Shown here one piece after another: positions 12,345 to 24,715 of a stretch of 64,000 nucleotides of DNA. How positions within the stretch are numbered: the first letter of the stretch is position 1; every line of letters starts with the position of its first letter. Under the pieces are notes generated by a model. That model saw only the letters and a list, made by a program, of their open reading frames with translations. It made no database searches and was not told the origin of the DNA. The stretch is from Punica granatum (lineage: Eukaryota > Streptophyta > Magnoliopsida > Myrtales > Lythraceae). The stretch is taken from positions 14,074,001 through 14,138,000 of the forward strand of contig NC_045130.1 of assembly GCF_007655135.1 (NCBI RefSeq), given 5' to 3'. Made by a program: the position numbers and the translations under genes.

Positions 12345-15300
12345 TTAAAACACGTAATTTAGGGGCAATCTTCCGCAGGTGATATCATAAAGAGTTTGGA
12401 AGAAGCTTCGGGGCTTATCTTTATCAGGCAACCTTAGAAGGTGAGCAACTCTTGAAAAACGGGGATGATATTTCATGAATATAGTCTCTTCATCCTCTTC
12501 GTGCTTCGGTTCCTCTGTATGGAGATTCGGGTTTGATAAGGCCCATTGCATCGCCCATATGGCCAATGGTCTCATGTAGCAGAGAGATCTGTACTGGTCA
12601 TTGTTGTTCCATGACTCCGGAGTCTGGAAAGCAAGACTGCAAACAAGCATAGAATTTCGGGTGGGTAAGTGCTATGAAGATCAACTTAGCAGCGTACTAC
12701 GATCATCAACATCCCACAGCTAAACTGGCTATTTAAGCATCCAAACAGAGCTCAAGACCCCAACACGCACCCACACACACAAAAAGAACAGGTGAAAATG
12801 TCAACGAGGTTGGACAAAAGAAAGCAGATTACTCACCCGAGACCGTTCTCTGACCAGGCTGTTTCATAGATACCATATGCAGTCTGAAATGCCATGTCAG
12901 TCATTCCCTCATGAATCATGCCGGCTGCAACGGAATATGTAACACCTGCCCAGATCTCCCTTGATTGCATCGCGGACATGTCAATTCGTCCATCAGGCAG
13001 CATGCCGTTCATCGCTCCCCGTGACCCTCCCTTCACCTTCATGACGTTAAAATTGTACACTTTCTCGAGAGCACACTTGACCTTCTTCTCATCTGCTATT
13101 GGAAGAAGCCCACAGGCCCTAGCATACCTATATATATTTTTTGGTAAGTAATATGATTAGCATACCATAGTTATGATTGAACCAAATGAACCAAAATGGG
13201 AATAATCAACGACCTCAGCATATAAAGTAATTTATTTTTTTTGGGTACTCACCATTGTCCAGCCAATTGGTCAGCCTGAATGGATTTGCTAGTTATGGAA
13301 TCACTGTTATCATAGTTGAAGTAGGAACCATTCCATAAACTGTCGTACACTTTCTTTGCCTTCTGATACTTGGCCCAAAAGTAACTTTCAGAAGCAAGGT
13401 CGCCGACTTCACGTGCCATGGCTGAAGCTGCCTGAAGGGCTGCCACCCAAAGACCACCACAGTATGCACTTACCCCAGTAACAGACCAAGCATCGTAAGT
13501 TTGATCTGGGAACCCGTCGTTCTCAATCATTCCATCCCCATCCTTGTCAAACTGATCCATGTAAGCAATAGCAGTATAAACAGAGGGCCACACGGCCCGA
13601 GCAAAGTTTTTATCCCCAGTAACAATAAAATCTCTATACACTTGCAGAACAAATTTTGAGTTCAAGTCTTTCCATCTGTCTGTGTTATATAGATTATAAG
13701 CATTTGTCTCAAACCATGGGTCATTCAGTCCAATATCATGAGGAACGGCACCAAGAACCTTCCGTTGAACCCACTTTCCATCACTCATGATTTGCATCCT
13801 TTCGGGATCACGTAGCATCACTGCAGCAGCAAAGTCTCGCTGAATGCTGAGCTCTAGCTTCGGGAATAACATGAGTAGTGCAAAGGATGAGTAGAAGTGG
13901 ACATCATACGTGTTCCACATGAGGTATTCCATTCCTTCAAGATAAAGGAACTGGCCGATATTTTCTTCTCCTTCCTGGAGCAAATCTGTTCCAAAAGCAG
14001 AATTTGATGCTGCAGGGCAATCAATCTGCTCAAGTACTGATGCCATTCTCTCAATTATAACCGTAGCGGTATCATCAACTAACAAGTTCTTGAATTTGGA
14101 AGATGCACGGTCAAGTGAAAATCTTCTGTATCCATTTGCCGCCAGATTTTGCTTTGGAGGCAATCCATCTAATCAAGCAACCAACGGCTCAGGCGATTGG
14201 GAAGAGGACAAAAGAAACGTCGTTTTCAATGAAAGATACAGTGGTATTACAAACCTGTCCAGATGGTGCCCCCAGAATTAAGATAATAAAGTTCATTGAA
14301 AAGAGTAACTGGGTACCTGTCAGACAAAATAATTCAGAGACTAAGAGCATTTCAACGTGCTAAACTGTTTGTATCAGTTGAGATCAGTAAGAAGATCCAA
14401 ACCACATCTTCACACAAATTATCTAGTGTTACCAATCGGGGAGCCGTTTGTCTTGAAGGATTGGTCTTTGCCATGCATCGATCTGGGACTCCCACTTAGC
14501 ATGCTCTGGTGGAAAACAATCAAAAAAACAATATATATATCTCATTAAATGCAATGCATAAACACTTCCAACTACACAAACAACCAATTTCATCATTTTG
14601 TTAGTTGGAATCAAGACATTGATATTTCCCCTCATTTCCCAATCCTTGAGTTGCTTATCTAAACTCTTGCAAACACCTAAATGTGTACATAGATATACAC
14701 CATTTAACAGAACGCAGCCAACGCAGGAGGAAGCAATAGCGTGCAAGTGTGATATAAACATTTCTTCTTGAACCACGATATATCGAAAACGAGAATCAGG
14801 TACTTTCACATAGCCAGGAAACCATTGAAGAATATTAACTGGATGTGATTAGATTTAGTAAGTCTTCCAATCATGAAAGACATCTTTCAGTCCCCAGTCC
14901 CCATAGAATCTACCAGAAAAGGAATGGATCTCAATCATCACACCGTAGTCTGCAACTATAAGAACTTCTATCTATATTAAGCACAGTGGTGAATTCGTTA
15001 ACATTACCAAGAATGGCATCATGTGCAATGTTTGCAGCTGCATCCCCATTTTTGCCATAAAATTTTGTATAACGCCTGCATTTAAGTAAATGTTGTCATT
15101 CTAGAAGCTGAACCTTAAAAAACTTTGATTATAAGGCAGATCACCTGTGGTACGCTTTCTCGCAAAATCTCACTTCTGGGCAATCCCATGCAAGTGAAAA
15201 CGTGACTGTACGGACACTGCCAGGAGGAACAGTTACAGAGGCTGCTACAGCGGCTCCAATTGATGATCCTGGTTCTGAATGCTTAGAGATTTTTTGGCAG

Positions 15301-18300
15301 TTGAGGTGGTCAAATGTTCCATGCTACAAGAATTTAACAAAAGAAGACAACTGTTGGAGATATCTGTATCAGCTCATAATGATTTATTTAGCATGAAAGA
15401 GTAACAGTTATCCTTTATTTACCAGTGATGACCAAATTATGGTTAGTTTGTATCTGCTGTTATAACTTATTTCTCCCCATCCACAAGAATTAATGTGTTG
15501 AAGAAACACTGTGATGAGAATTAAATTTAAGCCCACATCAAATCCAACTTTAATACTCTTGAAGTCAGACTCGTCTTTATTGGAAAATCCAATGCATTTG
15601 CAATTTACTTCAAGTTTAGTTTACAACTTCTCATATTTACCTTCTTAATTTCAAACCACATATCTTTTGCAGTGAGACATTGAGAATCACCAGATATCAA
15701 GAAGCAAGGACATTCAGAGATGTGAACATCTGATGTTTCTCTGGCTGCAATGGCAAAAGTAACTGGTGGATGTTCATTTGCTGTCCTGCAAGGAGGAACC
15801 TGCATCAGTCATAGACATTTTGGCTGATAATCCCAAACCAAGATTATTATTACTGTCTAGATGGAAGATTATACCTGTGATGTAACAACACCCCGTGCAC
15901 TCCATCCCTGACCCTGCAAAGAATTTTTATTGCATAAAAATAGAGCAAATGCTAATTTAGAATTTATCGACAAAACTTGAGAATTAGAGGAGATGTAACT
16001 ACTAGCTACTAAATGTGAAGAGTTGTAAAGTAGGTCAATTGAAGGTCTCTTACGGTATGTTAGAGTTGAAATGTCGACCCGAAGATCCTGAGACTCCCCC
16101 AACCGAGTTCTGTACAATTAAAAGGACAACAACCAGAATAAGCCGGCAATAGGTTTTAGCATTTATCTACAGATTTACCATAGTAGTTACTAATATCAAA
16201 ACCGCTAGAAGAGATGAGGAATTTGAAAATTCATGTGCATGAAAAGCAGTTCCTTCCACATCATCTCAATTACTTTTCCATCTCTTAGGAACCACAAGAT
16301 GGATCCAATAATGAAAAGCAAGCCATACCATCATAAATCAGACTTGGACATTTCACGGTTTGGAGAATGTTTCAAGGAAGTTTAAGGAACTACAAACTAA
16401 TAATGGTAAATAAAAATTTCAAGAGATTTCACCACGTACCGCCCATGTGAAAACTAAGGTTACATCTGCAGGAGTATCCCCTTGATTTGAGAGCTATAAG
16501 AAACACAAAACAATCAATAACTTGCTAAGTGTTATCACTAGTTGGAAAGTTTGGTAGAATCAAGTTGCTTCTCAAGTCTTTTACTTACCGTAAATGTAAA
16601 TACAGAGACAGGAAGGCTGCTTTCCTTGTAATTGTGAGGTATAAATGGAGATATTTGACGGGAAACAATTCGAAGTTCAGGGTCAGGTTCACCTGAATCA
16701 GAAAATATACAAGGAGATTGCATAAGAATCATAAGCCATATGAGGAAGGAAGTATTATGCAAATTTGTGGTTATGGTAAATACCATCATAGACCGTCCAT
16801 GACCGTGGAAACAAAGCATGGTAAGTACTTTTGTCCCCATTCAGGTTCCAATCCCAACATTCGATTCCCGAAGTGGCATTCGCTCTGGACCATTCCAAGA
16901 GCAATCGATAACTACTCTCCAGATTTCAATAACAATTAAAAATTCATAAATTTTATATACTACCTACAATAGCCAGGAGCTTACTTTGGCAACTGAGAGC
17001 TACGTGGGCACAGTACACTAGAAACTTTTTTACCATTTGGACGTGAAACAAAAACCTGGAGTAAAAACATATGGTGAAAAATATCTCTGTTGCTCGGAAA
17101 AAATGTAATAATCATGGAATCACAGTTTACGTACATCATAAGATACAGCCTTCCAGCATAATCATTACGCATTGCATCAGAAGGTTCAGATTATACAAAA
17201 TCTTAGGCACTGACAGGAACTACAGAGAGGCCTTCATATGATCTTCCATAACATGAATTGCAAAAAATTCTATTTATTGTATCTACTGAACATTTTCAGA
17301 GGCAAAATCCTATGTTTATCACAATAAAATTCATAAGACCTACAATGGAGACCAAAAAGTCCTCTCAGTGAACATTTGTGATTGAAGAAAGAGAACTGTT
17401 GGTAAGATGATAATATTTGGAATTGTAATATCACAGTATTGTTACACTGTGAAATGACAGGAAAATTTGAGACAATCAAGAAATAGATGCATAATGGAAG
17501 AACTTTATCAAGGTGTTGTTCTTAATATGTAGTGTTTCTTATACTCCTCTGTAGTCTGGTTTCATGAAGTAATCATCATTTCTGTTGACCCCAACTAGTA
17601 AAGTACCAGCAAATAGACTTTGATTTATAATAATGCCTAAAGTACAAGAGTCGGTCAATTCTAGAGAAGCACGCTTACAGAGAACTGATTTGCTAAAATG
17701 GGAACATCCTCAAAGATTCCAGGGAATAGTTGGAAACGCTGAAATTCACCCCTGTGAGTTCTACCAATACTCCCTGCACTAAAATCCTCCAAGTAATTAA
17801 TATCAAATACGTAAATCTGAGGAGGAATTACAAATATAAATGAAAACTGTATGAGCATTTGCATGTGTTCATCATATTGTGAGTAAAACTTGTAACCACG
17901 TACCCAATACCACCAAGAGGAATGCCATGTTGACTTGTAAAATAGCGCTTCTTGGTAAAATCAAATATTGTTGCCTAGAAATCATTTGAAGGAACTACGG
18001 TTATAATCAAACACCAAAAAATGACCAAGATCTCCACAAAAAAGAGAAAAAATCAGATGAGGTAATTTATTTACTCTTCCTTTGGCCTCTTCTCTGCTAG
18101 AATGACGCCACAAGCGAACACCTAATGGAGCCTTCAACAAAAACCAGAAAAAAAAAATGCAACATAAGAATGATTTGCTGAACCCTGAGTATACTTTAAT
18201 TTTAAATCAGGATAACAGTTCACAATCACAATTTCAATTCATACGTGGCTGTCCCTACTCACTTCTTTGGATTAATTTTCTAGAAAAGCACTTGGGACTA

Positions 18301-18851
18301 GGGCGGCATTACGTGCAATCACTTCTAGTAAATTAATCTGATGAGTGGAACAATAATCTTAATAATAGCTAAACAGTATACAGATAAGTGAAATTCTCCC
18401 ATAAAGATTTTTATTTTTTATTTTAGTAATCATGACATTTTTTACAAGTTTAAACTCATAAATCTGTCCCGGCAGTCCCTCTTTACAAAAATCATCATGC
18501 TATGACCACAGCATAGATTAATCTTTTTATTATCGAAAAATCTCTGACGCACCATATGCAGTTTCTCTTGAAGCCTCAATGTAAATATTGAAGGATACTT
18601 TTCCCCGCAGTTTAGCTTCCGTTGCCAGGTCAATGGAGGAGGTTTCCCAGCATGAACCTAAGAGAGATGCAGAAACTGTCACTACTCAAATGAAGCCACA
18701 ACTAGCCTAACCGAATCATCGCATTGGCAGGAATCAAAACTCTCTCATGCTCAGCAGCAATCTCTGAACCAGCAGGTTAACAGCACACCTCGTGTCCAGA
18801 AGAATCAGGCCATGCTTGCTTTTCCTCGTTCTCCTTGAAACCATTCTCCAT
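12345..18851 (-). CDS. GBA2: Non-lysosomal glucosylceramidase (GBA2, GH116), 948 aa
   Basis: This enzyme hydrolyses glucosylceramide to glucose and ceramide at the cytosolic face of ER/Golgi membranes. I read 19 exons: 18851-18789, 18657-18553, 18131-18075, 17974-17904, 17778-17679, 17055-16985, 16884-16784, 16692-16589, 16493-16440, 16109-16054, 15913-15875, 15785-15641, 15323-15145, 15075-15008, 14505-14433, 14316-14255, 14168-13253, 13127-12837, 12636-12345. They total 2847 nt with all phases closing, the usual family length. The N-terminal beta-sandwich domain is carried by exons 2-14. The (alpha/alpha)6 catalytic domain carries LYLEGMEY (Glu527/530, nucleophile region) and PDQTYDAW (Asp675, likely acid/base), then SAYCGGLW and QADQLAGQW. 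The start [10 protein letters not shown] is the first ATG of exon 1. The acceptor of exon 7 has an alternative 27 bases upstream, but the chosen one fits the family better. A 5' UTR intron (about 19141-18876) is likely. No defects are seen. Confidence 0.95.
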
Positions 18852-19400
18852 CTAACTCGTACTGCTACTGTTCCTGATACAATCAGTAAATCATGAGATC
18901 ACGGCCACATGCACAGTGGAGCTGAACAGACTCCTGCATCCTACATGTGCGAGCACGCACATTCTCGATTTCTCTCTCGCTAATGATTCCAGCGACTTAA
19001 TCATTGCATGACAAGACCAAGTGAGACACCGAGGAGGTGAAGAGATCGAATGATTCGAACGTCAAATGACACCGACGGCGACTCTGCTTCAATCAGCTCA
19101 TACAACAACAGAGAGTTTGATCGAGCAATGCTAGATCCTACCTAACATAACAGGACACCGTGAACCTTTACGGTAGCGGAATTCGCCGACGGATCGCGCA
19201 CTGATTGGCAATCGAAGTGGAGATCGTGGTGACGAAACAGAGGCTATCGGAGGAGCACGGACTCGGAAGAATCGAGAATGCGATGAATCTAAGCTGCAGA
19301 GGGGGAAGGGAAAGGAAGACGAACTGGGTGAGAGGGAGAAGCTCACCGGTAAAGAGAGCTTGAAGGAGAAGGCGCAGTCAGCTCAAGAGGAGTGCTTGCT
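18852..19400 (-). promoter_or_regulatory. 5' UTR with probable leader intron and promoter of GBA2
   Basis: Upstream of the GBA2 ATG there is an acceptor-like GTATCAG near 18876 and a donor-like TTAG|GTAGGA at 19142/19141, suggesting a leader intron of about 265 bp. The sequence between 19140 and 19400 is GC-richer than its surroundings, as expected for a first exon and core promoter. I see no clear TATA box. Confidence 0.4.
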
Positions 19401-20040
19401 TGCTTGCTTGCTGGTAGTGGGAAGGGGAAGGCGATTCCGTTATATATCATCAATTGAAGAAAATGACAAGCGGAAAAAGGACGACTGGCGGAAGAAATAT
19501 AGGGCAAAAAAGATCTCAAAAAAAAAGGCAGGATTCCCGATAAAATTCACATGGATAAATAAATAATAAAATGGAGGGAAATTTGTTTCGCACCCTGAAG
19601 TTTATTATATAACAATTTACACCCTGAACTTAACCCATCAGTTAATTTAGAACTATTATATCATTTAAAGATTAATTGAAGTATTATATCATTTTCATAT
19701 TTCAAATAGTTTATAGTCTTATAATATTATGATGATTATCTTTCGCTACCAATAATTCACTCATTTTGTATCCGAGAAAACAAATGACAAGTCAAGCAAA
19801 TTTGTATTAAGCTTGAAAATAATTAATGGGATGTGCATCGATATTGCGTGTGAATATAAAAGTATATTTTTTTTTATACATATCTATACGCGTCAACAAT
19901 TCCAGTTAAAATTAATAAAATATTGACATCATGCTAATATTGTTATCAAATTAATAGTTGGTGATTTTTTGTGCAAAATAAAAAAGTTCGTGCTAAAATT
20001 ATTAAGATGTAAAAAATTTGAGTTTTTTTGTTATTAATCC

Positions 20041-20185
20041 TTTTATCCAAATGTGTACCCTGGTCTCTGGAATCACATTGGGTCTCGACTAATCCAGTTC
20101 AAGCCGAATCAACCCATTAAGGAATTAAAGCTCTCTGAGACCATACTTAAAAGAAACAAGCGTCGAACCGCTTGAACCAATCCAC
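20041..20185 (-). mobile_element. tRNA-derived SINE, copy 2, with 11-bp target duplication
   Basis: This minus-strand copy has the A-box-like TGGTTCAAGCGGTTCGAC at its 5' end. It is shorter than copy 1 because the B-box region is reduced. It is bounded by perfect 11-bp direct repeats GTTATTAATCC at 20030-20040 and 20186-20196. Its 3' end is A-rich (GGATAAAA, minus strand). Confidence 0.7.
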
Positions 20186-20453
20186 GTTATTAATCCGTAT
20201 TTATACTATGTCTATTATATTATATGAAAGGTGAGGTGAGGTGACCTTCTAATATCACTTTTTATTCCCAAATTGCCTCATGTTTTAAGTAATAAGAGCC
20301 AAAAGTTTTGCCTGACACGATAAAATTACTTTGAAAAATACCCATTAACCTACTTTCTGACGTACTCGTCTATTTTTGGTGTCCATACCCATTAATCTCT
20401 CTCTTACCTCCTCTCACCTCTCAATTGTACGTCCGTTTTCTTCCCAAAAATAT

Positions 20454-20999
20454 CAGTGTTATCAGAACCGGACCGGATGATGAACCGGAAGGGGTACGGG
20501 GTCATGGGTTTATGGGTCCAACCGGGGGTTCGATGGGTCGGACCGCTCGTTTATTTAAAATAAAATAAATATTCATATTATTAAAAAAATTATGATAATT
20601 AAGATAAAAGTATGATGATTTTAAAGAAATATAATAATAGTATAAGAAAGTATCTATATTTAATATTTCTTACTTCAAAATAAATATTTTATTTTAATAA
20701 GTACTTAAAAGTAGAGTTAAAAGAACAAAAAAGTGGTGGTGGCTTGGTTGGTAGTATGCTAATATGAAAAGTAAGAGGTCATGAGTTCAAATCTTTACAC
20801 AACCAACCAATTTTTACATTAAATAGGAAACCCATAGAACCGGCCGGTTTAATGAAATTTTGCTTAAAATCGGCCGGTTCAATGGGTCCGGCGGTTCAAA
20901 GCTGCCATTTCGGTTTTTAGGCGAACCGGACCGGACTTGGTGCCGGTTCCCGGTCCGACCGGTCGAACCGGCCGGTCCGGTCCGGTTCTGATAACAATG
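20454..20999. mobile_element. hAT-type non-autonomous element (MITE), 546 bp, 8-bp TSD
   Basis: The ends are terminal inverted repeats CAGTGTTATCAGAACCGGAC and CATTGTTATCAGAACCGGAC (the latter on the complementary strand). They are flanked by a perfect 8-bp target duplication AAAAATAT at 20446-20453 and 21000-21007. The CAGTG-type end and 8-bp duplication are diagnostic for the hAT superfamily. There is no transposase ORF. The sub-terminal regions are rich in repeated ACCGG motifs, likely transposase-binding sites. A tRNA-like A-box/B-box pair lies inside (20740 and 20783). Confidence 0.85.
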
Positions 21000-21007
21000 A
21001 AAAATAT

Positions 21008-21780
21008 ACGTAGCAATTAAATATTCATTATTGGCCAAAAAAAAAGAATATTCATTTATTTACTTATTTATCTCATATTTTATGATAATTCAATTATTTT
21101 AGTTACAGTCTCATTATGATTGTCGATTAGTTAGAGGTAACATAGATACTTATTTTTTTCTTCTATTAATAGTGAATAATGGTAAGTATCAATCATTCAT
21201 TAACAAAACAAATTAATAATAATGATCATATTATGTAGTTTGATCATCCCGCACGTAGCACGGTGCTAATATAACTCTAATATTCTTATATTGGAAACGA
21301 AACTCCATGTATATGAGGCTACCTTCTGATGATTAGGATATTATTAACATATATAGCATGAATACAACGAGATAAGTATTTTCAATATATTTTGTGCCTA
21401 AAAATTAAGCGATCTGTTTGTGAATTCTATCCCTCAGAATAAATTCTTCCTTTTTTATTCTGATTGTGATTATTATAGGCTCACAAGTAACAAGCATAAC
21501 TATCATGTCATGTATAATTATTTTAGAATCATGCGATGAGAGCTTTCCATTCGTTGAATGAGAGTCTTTCATGAGTTTTTCTTCAGCTCATGGTCAAACA
21601 TTTGTTCGCATCCCTTATATTAATCCTACTGGGATGGATTATTTAAAATTTTTATCCTATCAATTTCATGAATTTAATTTTAAATATTAAATATTAAAAT
21701 TATAGAATGCAAATGCCCCGCATTGCGCAAGCTATGTAACTAGTCGATGTAGTCGTAGCTAGTGTTAATGGGGAATATAT
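21008..21780. other. AT-rich intergenic DNA
   Basis: No coding potential or clear repeat structure is visible between the hAT element and the tandem array. Confidence 0.5.
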
Positions 21781-23530
21781 GAGAGATGAAGGAAAGATCA
21801 CACGCATAATGGCCTCGAATAATATCCACTAGATTCATATTATAATAGCTGATTCTCATCTTAGGAATTGGATGCAAAAGAAAATAGTGACAACTTTTTG
21901 GTAACAAATTAGTGACAACTTTACCAACAAAGAAAAGATCTGTTTAATTACCTAAAAAATAAAAGAAATGATTCTTTTGTTAAAATTAAAATAAATGTCA
22001 AAAAAATGAGAAGTAAGGAGACACCAAGAGTTCTATTAATAAAAAAAAAATATGAGAGATGAAGGGAAGATCACACGCATAATGGCCTTGAATAATATCC
22101 ACTAGATTCATATTACAATAGTTGATTCTCATGTTAGAAATTGAATGCAAAAGAAAATAGTAACTTGTTGGGTAACAAAATAGTGACAAACTTACCAACA
22201 AAGAAAAGATCTGTTTAATTACCCAAAAAAGAAAAGAAAGGATTTTTTTGTCAAAATTAAAATGAATGTCAAAAAATGAGAAGTAAGGAGACATGAAGAG
22301 TTCTATTAATAAAAATTGAATTTAAAATATTTAATTTTACAAATATAATTCTACTAAAATGTCTTTCTCATTAATCCAAAAAAATGAGAAGTTAGTGTTA
22401 ATGGGAATATGTGAGAGGTGAAGGGAATATCACACGCATAATGGCCTCGAATAATATCCACCAGATTCATATTACAATAGTTTATTCTCATGTTAGGAAT
22501 TGGATCCAAAAGAAAATAGTAACAACTTTTTGGGTAACAAAATAGTGACAAACTTACCAACAAAGAAAAGATCTGTTTAATTACCCAAAAAAGAAAAGAA
22601 AGGATTTTTTGTCAAAATCAAAATGAATGTCAAGAAAATGAGAAGTAAGGAGACACGAAGAGTTCTATTAATAAAAATTGAATTTAAAATATTTAATTTT
22701 ACAAATATAATTATACTAAAATGTCTTTCTCACTAATCCAAAAAAAATAAGAAGTTAGTGTTAATGGGAATATGTGAGAGGTGAAGGGAATATCACAAGC
22801 ATAATGGCCTCGAATAATATCCACCAGATTCATATTACAATAGTTGATTCTCATGTTAGGAATTGGATCCAAAAGAAAATAGTAACAACTTTTTAGGTAA
22901 CAAAATAGTGACAAACTTACCAACAAAGACAAGATCTGTTTAATTACCCAAAAAAGAAAAGAAAGGATTTTTTTGTCAAAATCAAAATGAATGTCAAGAA
23001 AATGAAAAGTAAAGAGACACGAAGAGTTCTATTAATAAAAATTGAATTTTAAATATTTAATTTAAAAATATAATTATACTAAAATGTCTTTCTCATTAAT
23101 CGAAAAAAATGAGAAGCTAGTGTTAATGGGAATATGTGAGAGGTGAAGGGAATATCACACTCATAATGGCCTCGAATAATATCCACCATATTCATATTAC
23201 AATAGTTGATTCTCATGTTAGGAATTGGATCCAAAAGAAAATAGTAACGACTTTTTGGGTAACAAAATAGTAACAAACTTACCAACAAAGAAAAGACCTG
23301 TTTAATTACTCAAAAAAGAAAAGAAAGGATTTTTTTGTCAAAATCAAAATGAATGTCAAGAAAATGAGAAGTAAGGAGACACGAAGAGTTCTATTAATAA
23401 AAATTGAATTTTAAATATTTAATTTTATAAATATAATTATACTAAAATGTCTTTCTCATTAATCCAAAAAAATGAGAAGTTAGGGTTAATGAGAATATAT
23501 GAGAGGTGAAGGAAAGATCACATGCATATG
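21781..23530. repeat. Tandem array of a ~362-bp unit (five units plus start of a sixth)
   Basis: Unit starts, marked by GAGAG(A/G)TGAAG, are at 21781, 22054, 22413, 22776, 23138 and 23501, giving periods of 273, 359, 363, 362 and 363 bp. The first unit lacks about 90 bp of the AT-rich part. Units are highly similar by eye, and each contains GATCACACGCATAATGGCC followed by an AT-rich half. The short minus-strand ORFs in it recur only because the unit recurs and are unlikely to be genes. Confidence 0.9.
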
Positions 23531-23644
23531 ACTAAGATTTTTATGTAGATATACAAGGCTTTCCTCTCTCTTCCAGGATCCCTCTCGCTATGATGCTGCT
23601 TCTTACTGGCCACTATAGAACGTGTGTCGCCCAAGACATAAGGG

Positions 23645-24170
23645 GCCAATGGTTTTTACTTAGGGAATCTTTGGGCTTAGTTTGAAGTTTTATTGATGAA
23701 TCATCGTGGTTCTAGTATGAATCTGGGTTTTCAATTGATTCATAGGGTCTTAACAAGAGAATTCCTATCAATAATAAAGAAAATAATAATAAAGCTGCAT
23801 TACACACAAAAAAAGCAAATCACAGAAAAAGACTAGGTAAATACAAGATTCAAGAGGCCTATAATAATCAACTGAGCCGACTTGATATTTTGGCATTATA
23901 ACCACAAATAAGAACTCTCGAATTTTTACTCCTTCATATTTTCAGAGAAGTGATAGAAGGGTGAGTACGAAGTTTCAAATTTTCTATTACATATCCCTTG
24001 CAACCAAAGCAATATTTGGGTCTTTTGTTTGAGCCCTACGAGATGAAATTCTCAGATATGGTTCTCGGAGGGGGATTACTATTGATTAACCTATCTCAAT
24101 AAAGTCTATGATTGGTTTGAAGAACGTCTCAAGATTTTGGCGATCGCAGATAATACAACTGGGTCTGCCT
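23645..24170 (+). pseudogene. petB: Nuclear insertion of plastid DNA: petB group II intron and start of exon 2
   Basis: The sequence matches what I know of the chloroplast petB intron, read on the plus strand. It includes the domain V hairpin (GAGCCCTACGAGATGAAATT, ending near the GTTCTCGGAGGGGG), then the 3' splice region and the first codons of petB exon 2, which read KVYDWFEERL. After about 20 codons the similarity stops and the remaining cytochrome b6 sequence is absent. Substitutions, for example in domain V and in the exon, show it is a decayed nuclear copy (NUPT). It sits where the sixth unit of the tandem array should continue. The DNA flanking it on both sides (23531-23644, 24171-24434) I cannot place. 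Confidence 0.8.
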
Positions 24171-24434
24171 ACGCACCAAGTATAACGATTATCTCATAAA
24201 GCCATTGAATTGCCCTTGGTTGTCCTACCCATTAGTTAGATATATATATATGATTCCCACCTTTTTCGATTGCTCTCTCTCGAAGGGAGCGCTAGACCTC
24301 ATTTTCATGGATTTGCCTGGAGTGGACTCACCTACAACCGCTCTTCGACTATTGAAGTTTAGGCCATGATATATGTGATCCATGCATACTATCATGAAAA
24401 ATGGATACAAATTTTTGATTGCTACTTAGTAAAA

Positions 24435-24715
24435 AGTTATTCTCATGTTAGAAGTTGGATGCAAAAGAAAATAGTAACAACTTTTTGGGCAACATAATAA
24501 TAACAACTTTACCACAAATAAAAGATCTGTTTAATTACCAAAAGAAGAAGAAGAAGAAGAAGAAGAAGAAAGGATTGTTTTTGTTAAAATTAAAATGAAT
24601 GTCAAAAAATGAGAAGTAAGGAGATATCAAAAGTTCGGTTAATAAAAATTGAATTTAAAATATTTAATTTTACAAATGTAATTGTACTAAAATATCTTTC
24701 TAGTTAATCCATCTT
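24435..24715. repeat. Displaced remainder of the sixth 362-bp repeat unit
   Basis: From TTCTCATGTTAGAAG onwards the sequence realigns with the distal three quarters of the tandem unit. It differs in carrying a (GAA)n expansion at 24543-24571. Together with the partial unit at 23501-23530 it forms one unit interrupted by about 900 bp of foreign DNA. Confidence 0.85.

Noticed and set aside
16885..16911. Upstream acceptor for GBA2 exon 7 at 16911
   Set aside because: It keeps the frame but inserts nine residues absent from related proteins. The acceptor at 16884 restores the usual spacing before the CWDWNLNG segment.
21998..23288. Four similar ~70-98 codon minus-strand ORFs (containing YYFLLDPIPNMRINYC)
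   Set aside because: They recur because the 362-bp unit recurs. They are AT-biased, have no splice context or recognisable domain, and vary freely at their ends.
21781..23530. CRISPR-like repeat array
   Set aside because: Units are about 362 bp with no short repeat-spacer alternation, and the sequence is from a plant nuclear genome.
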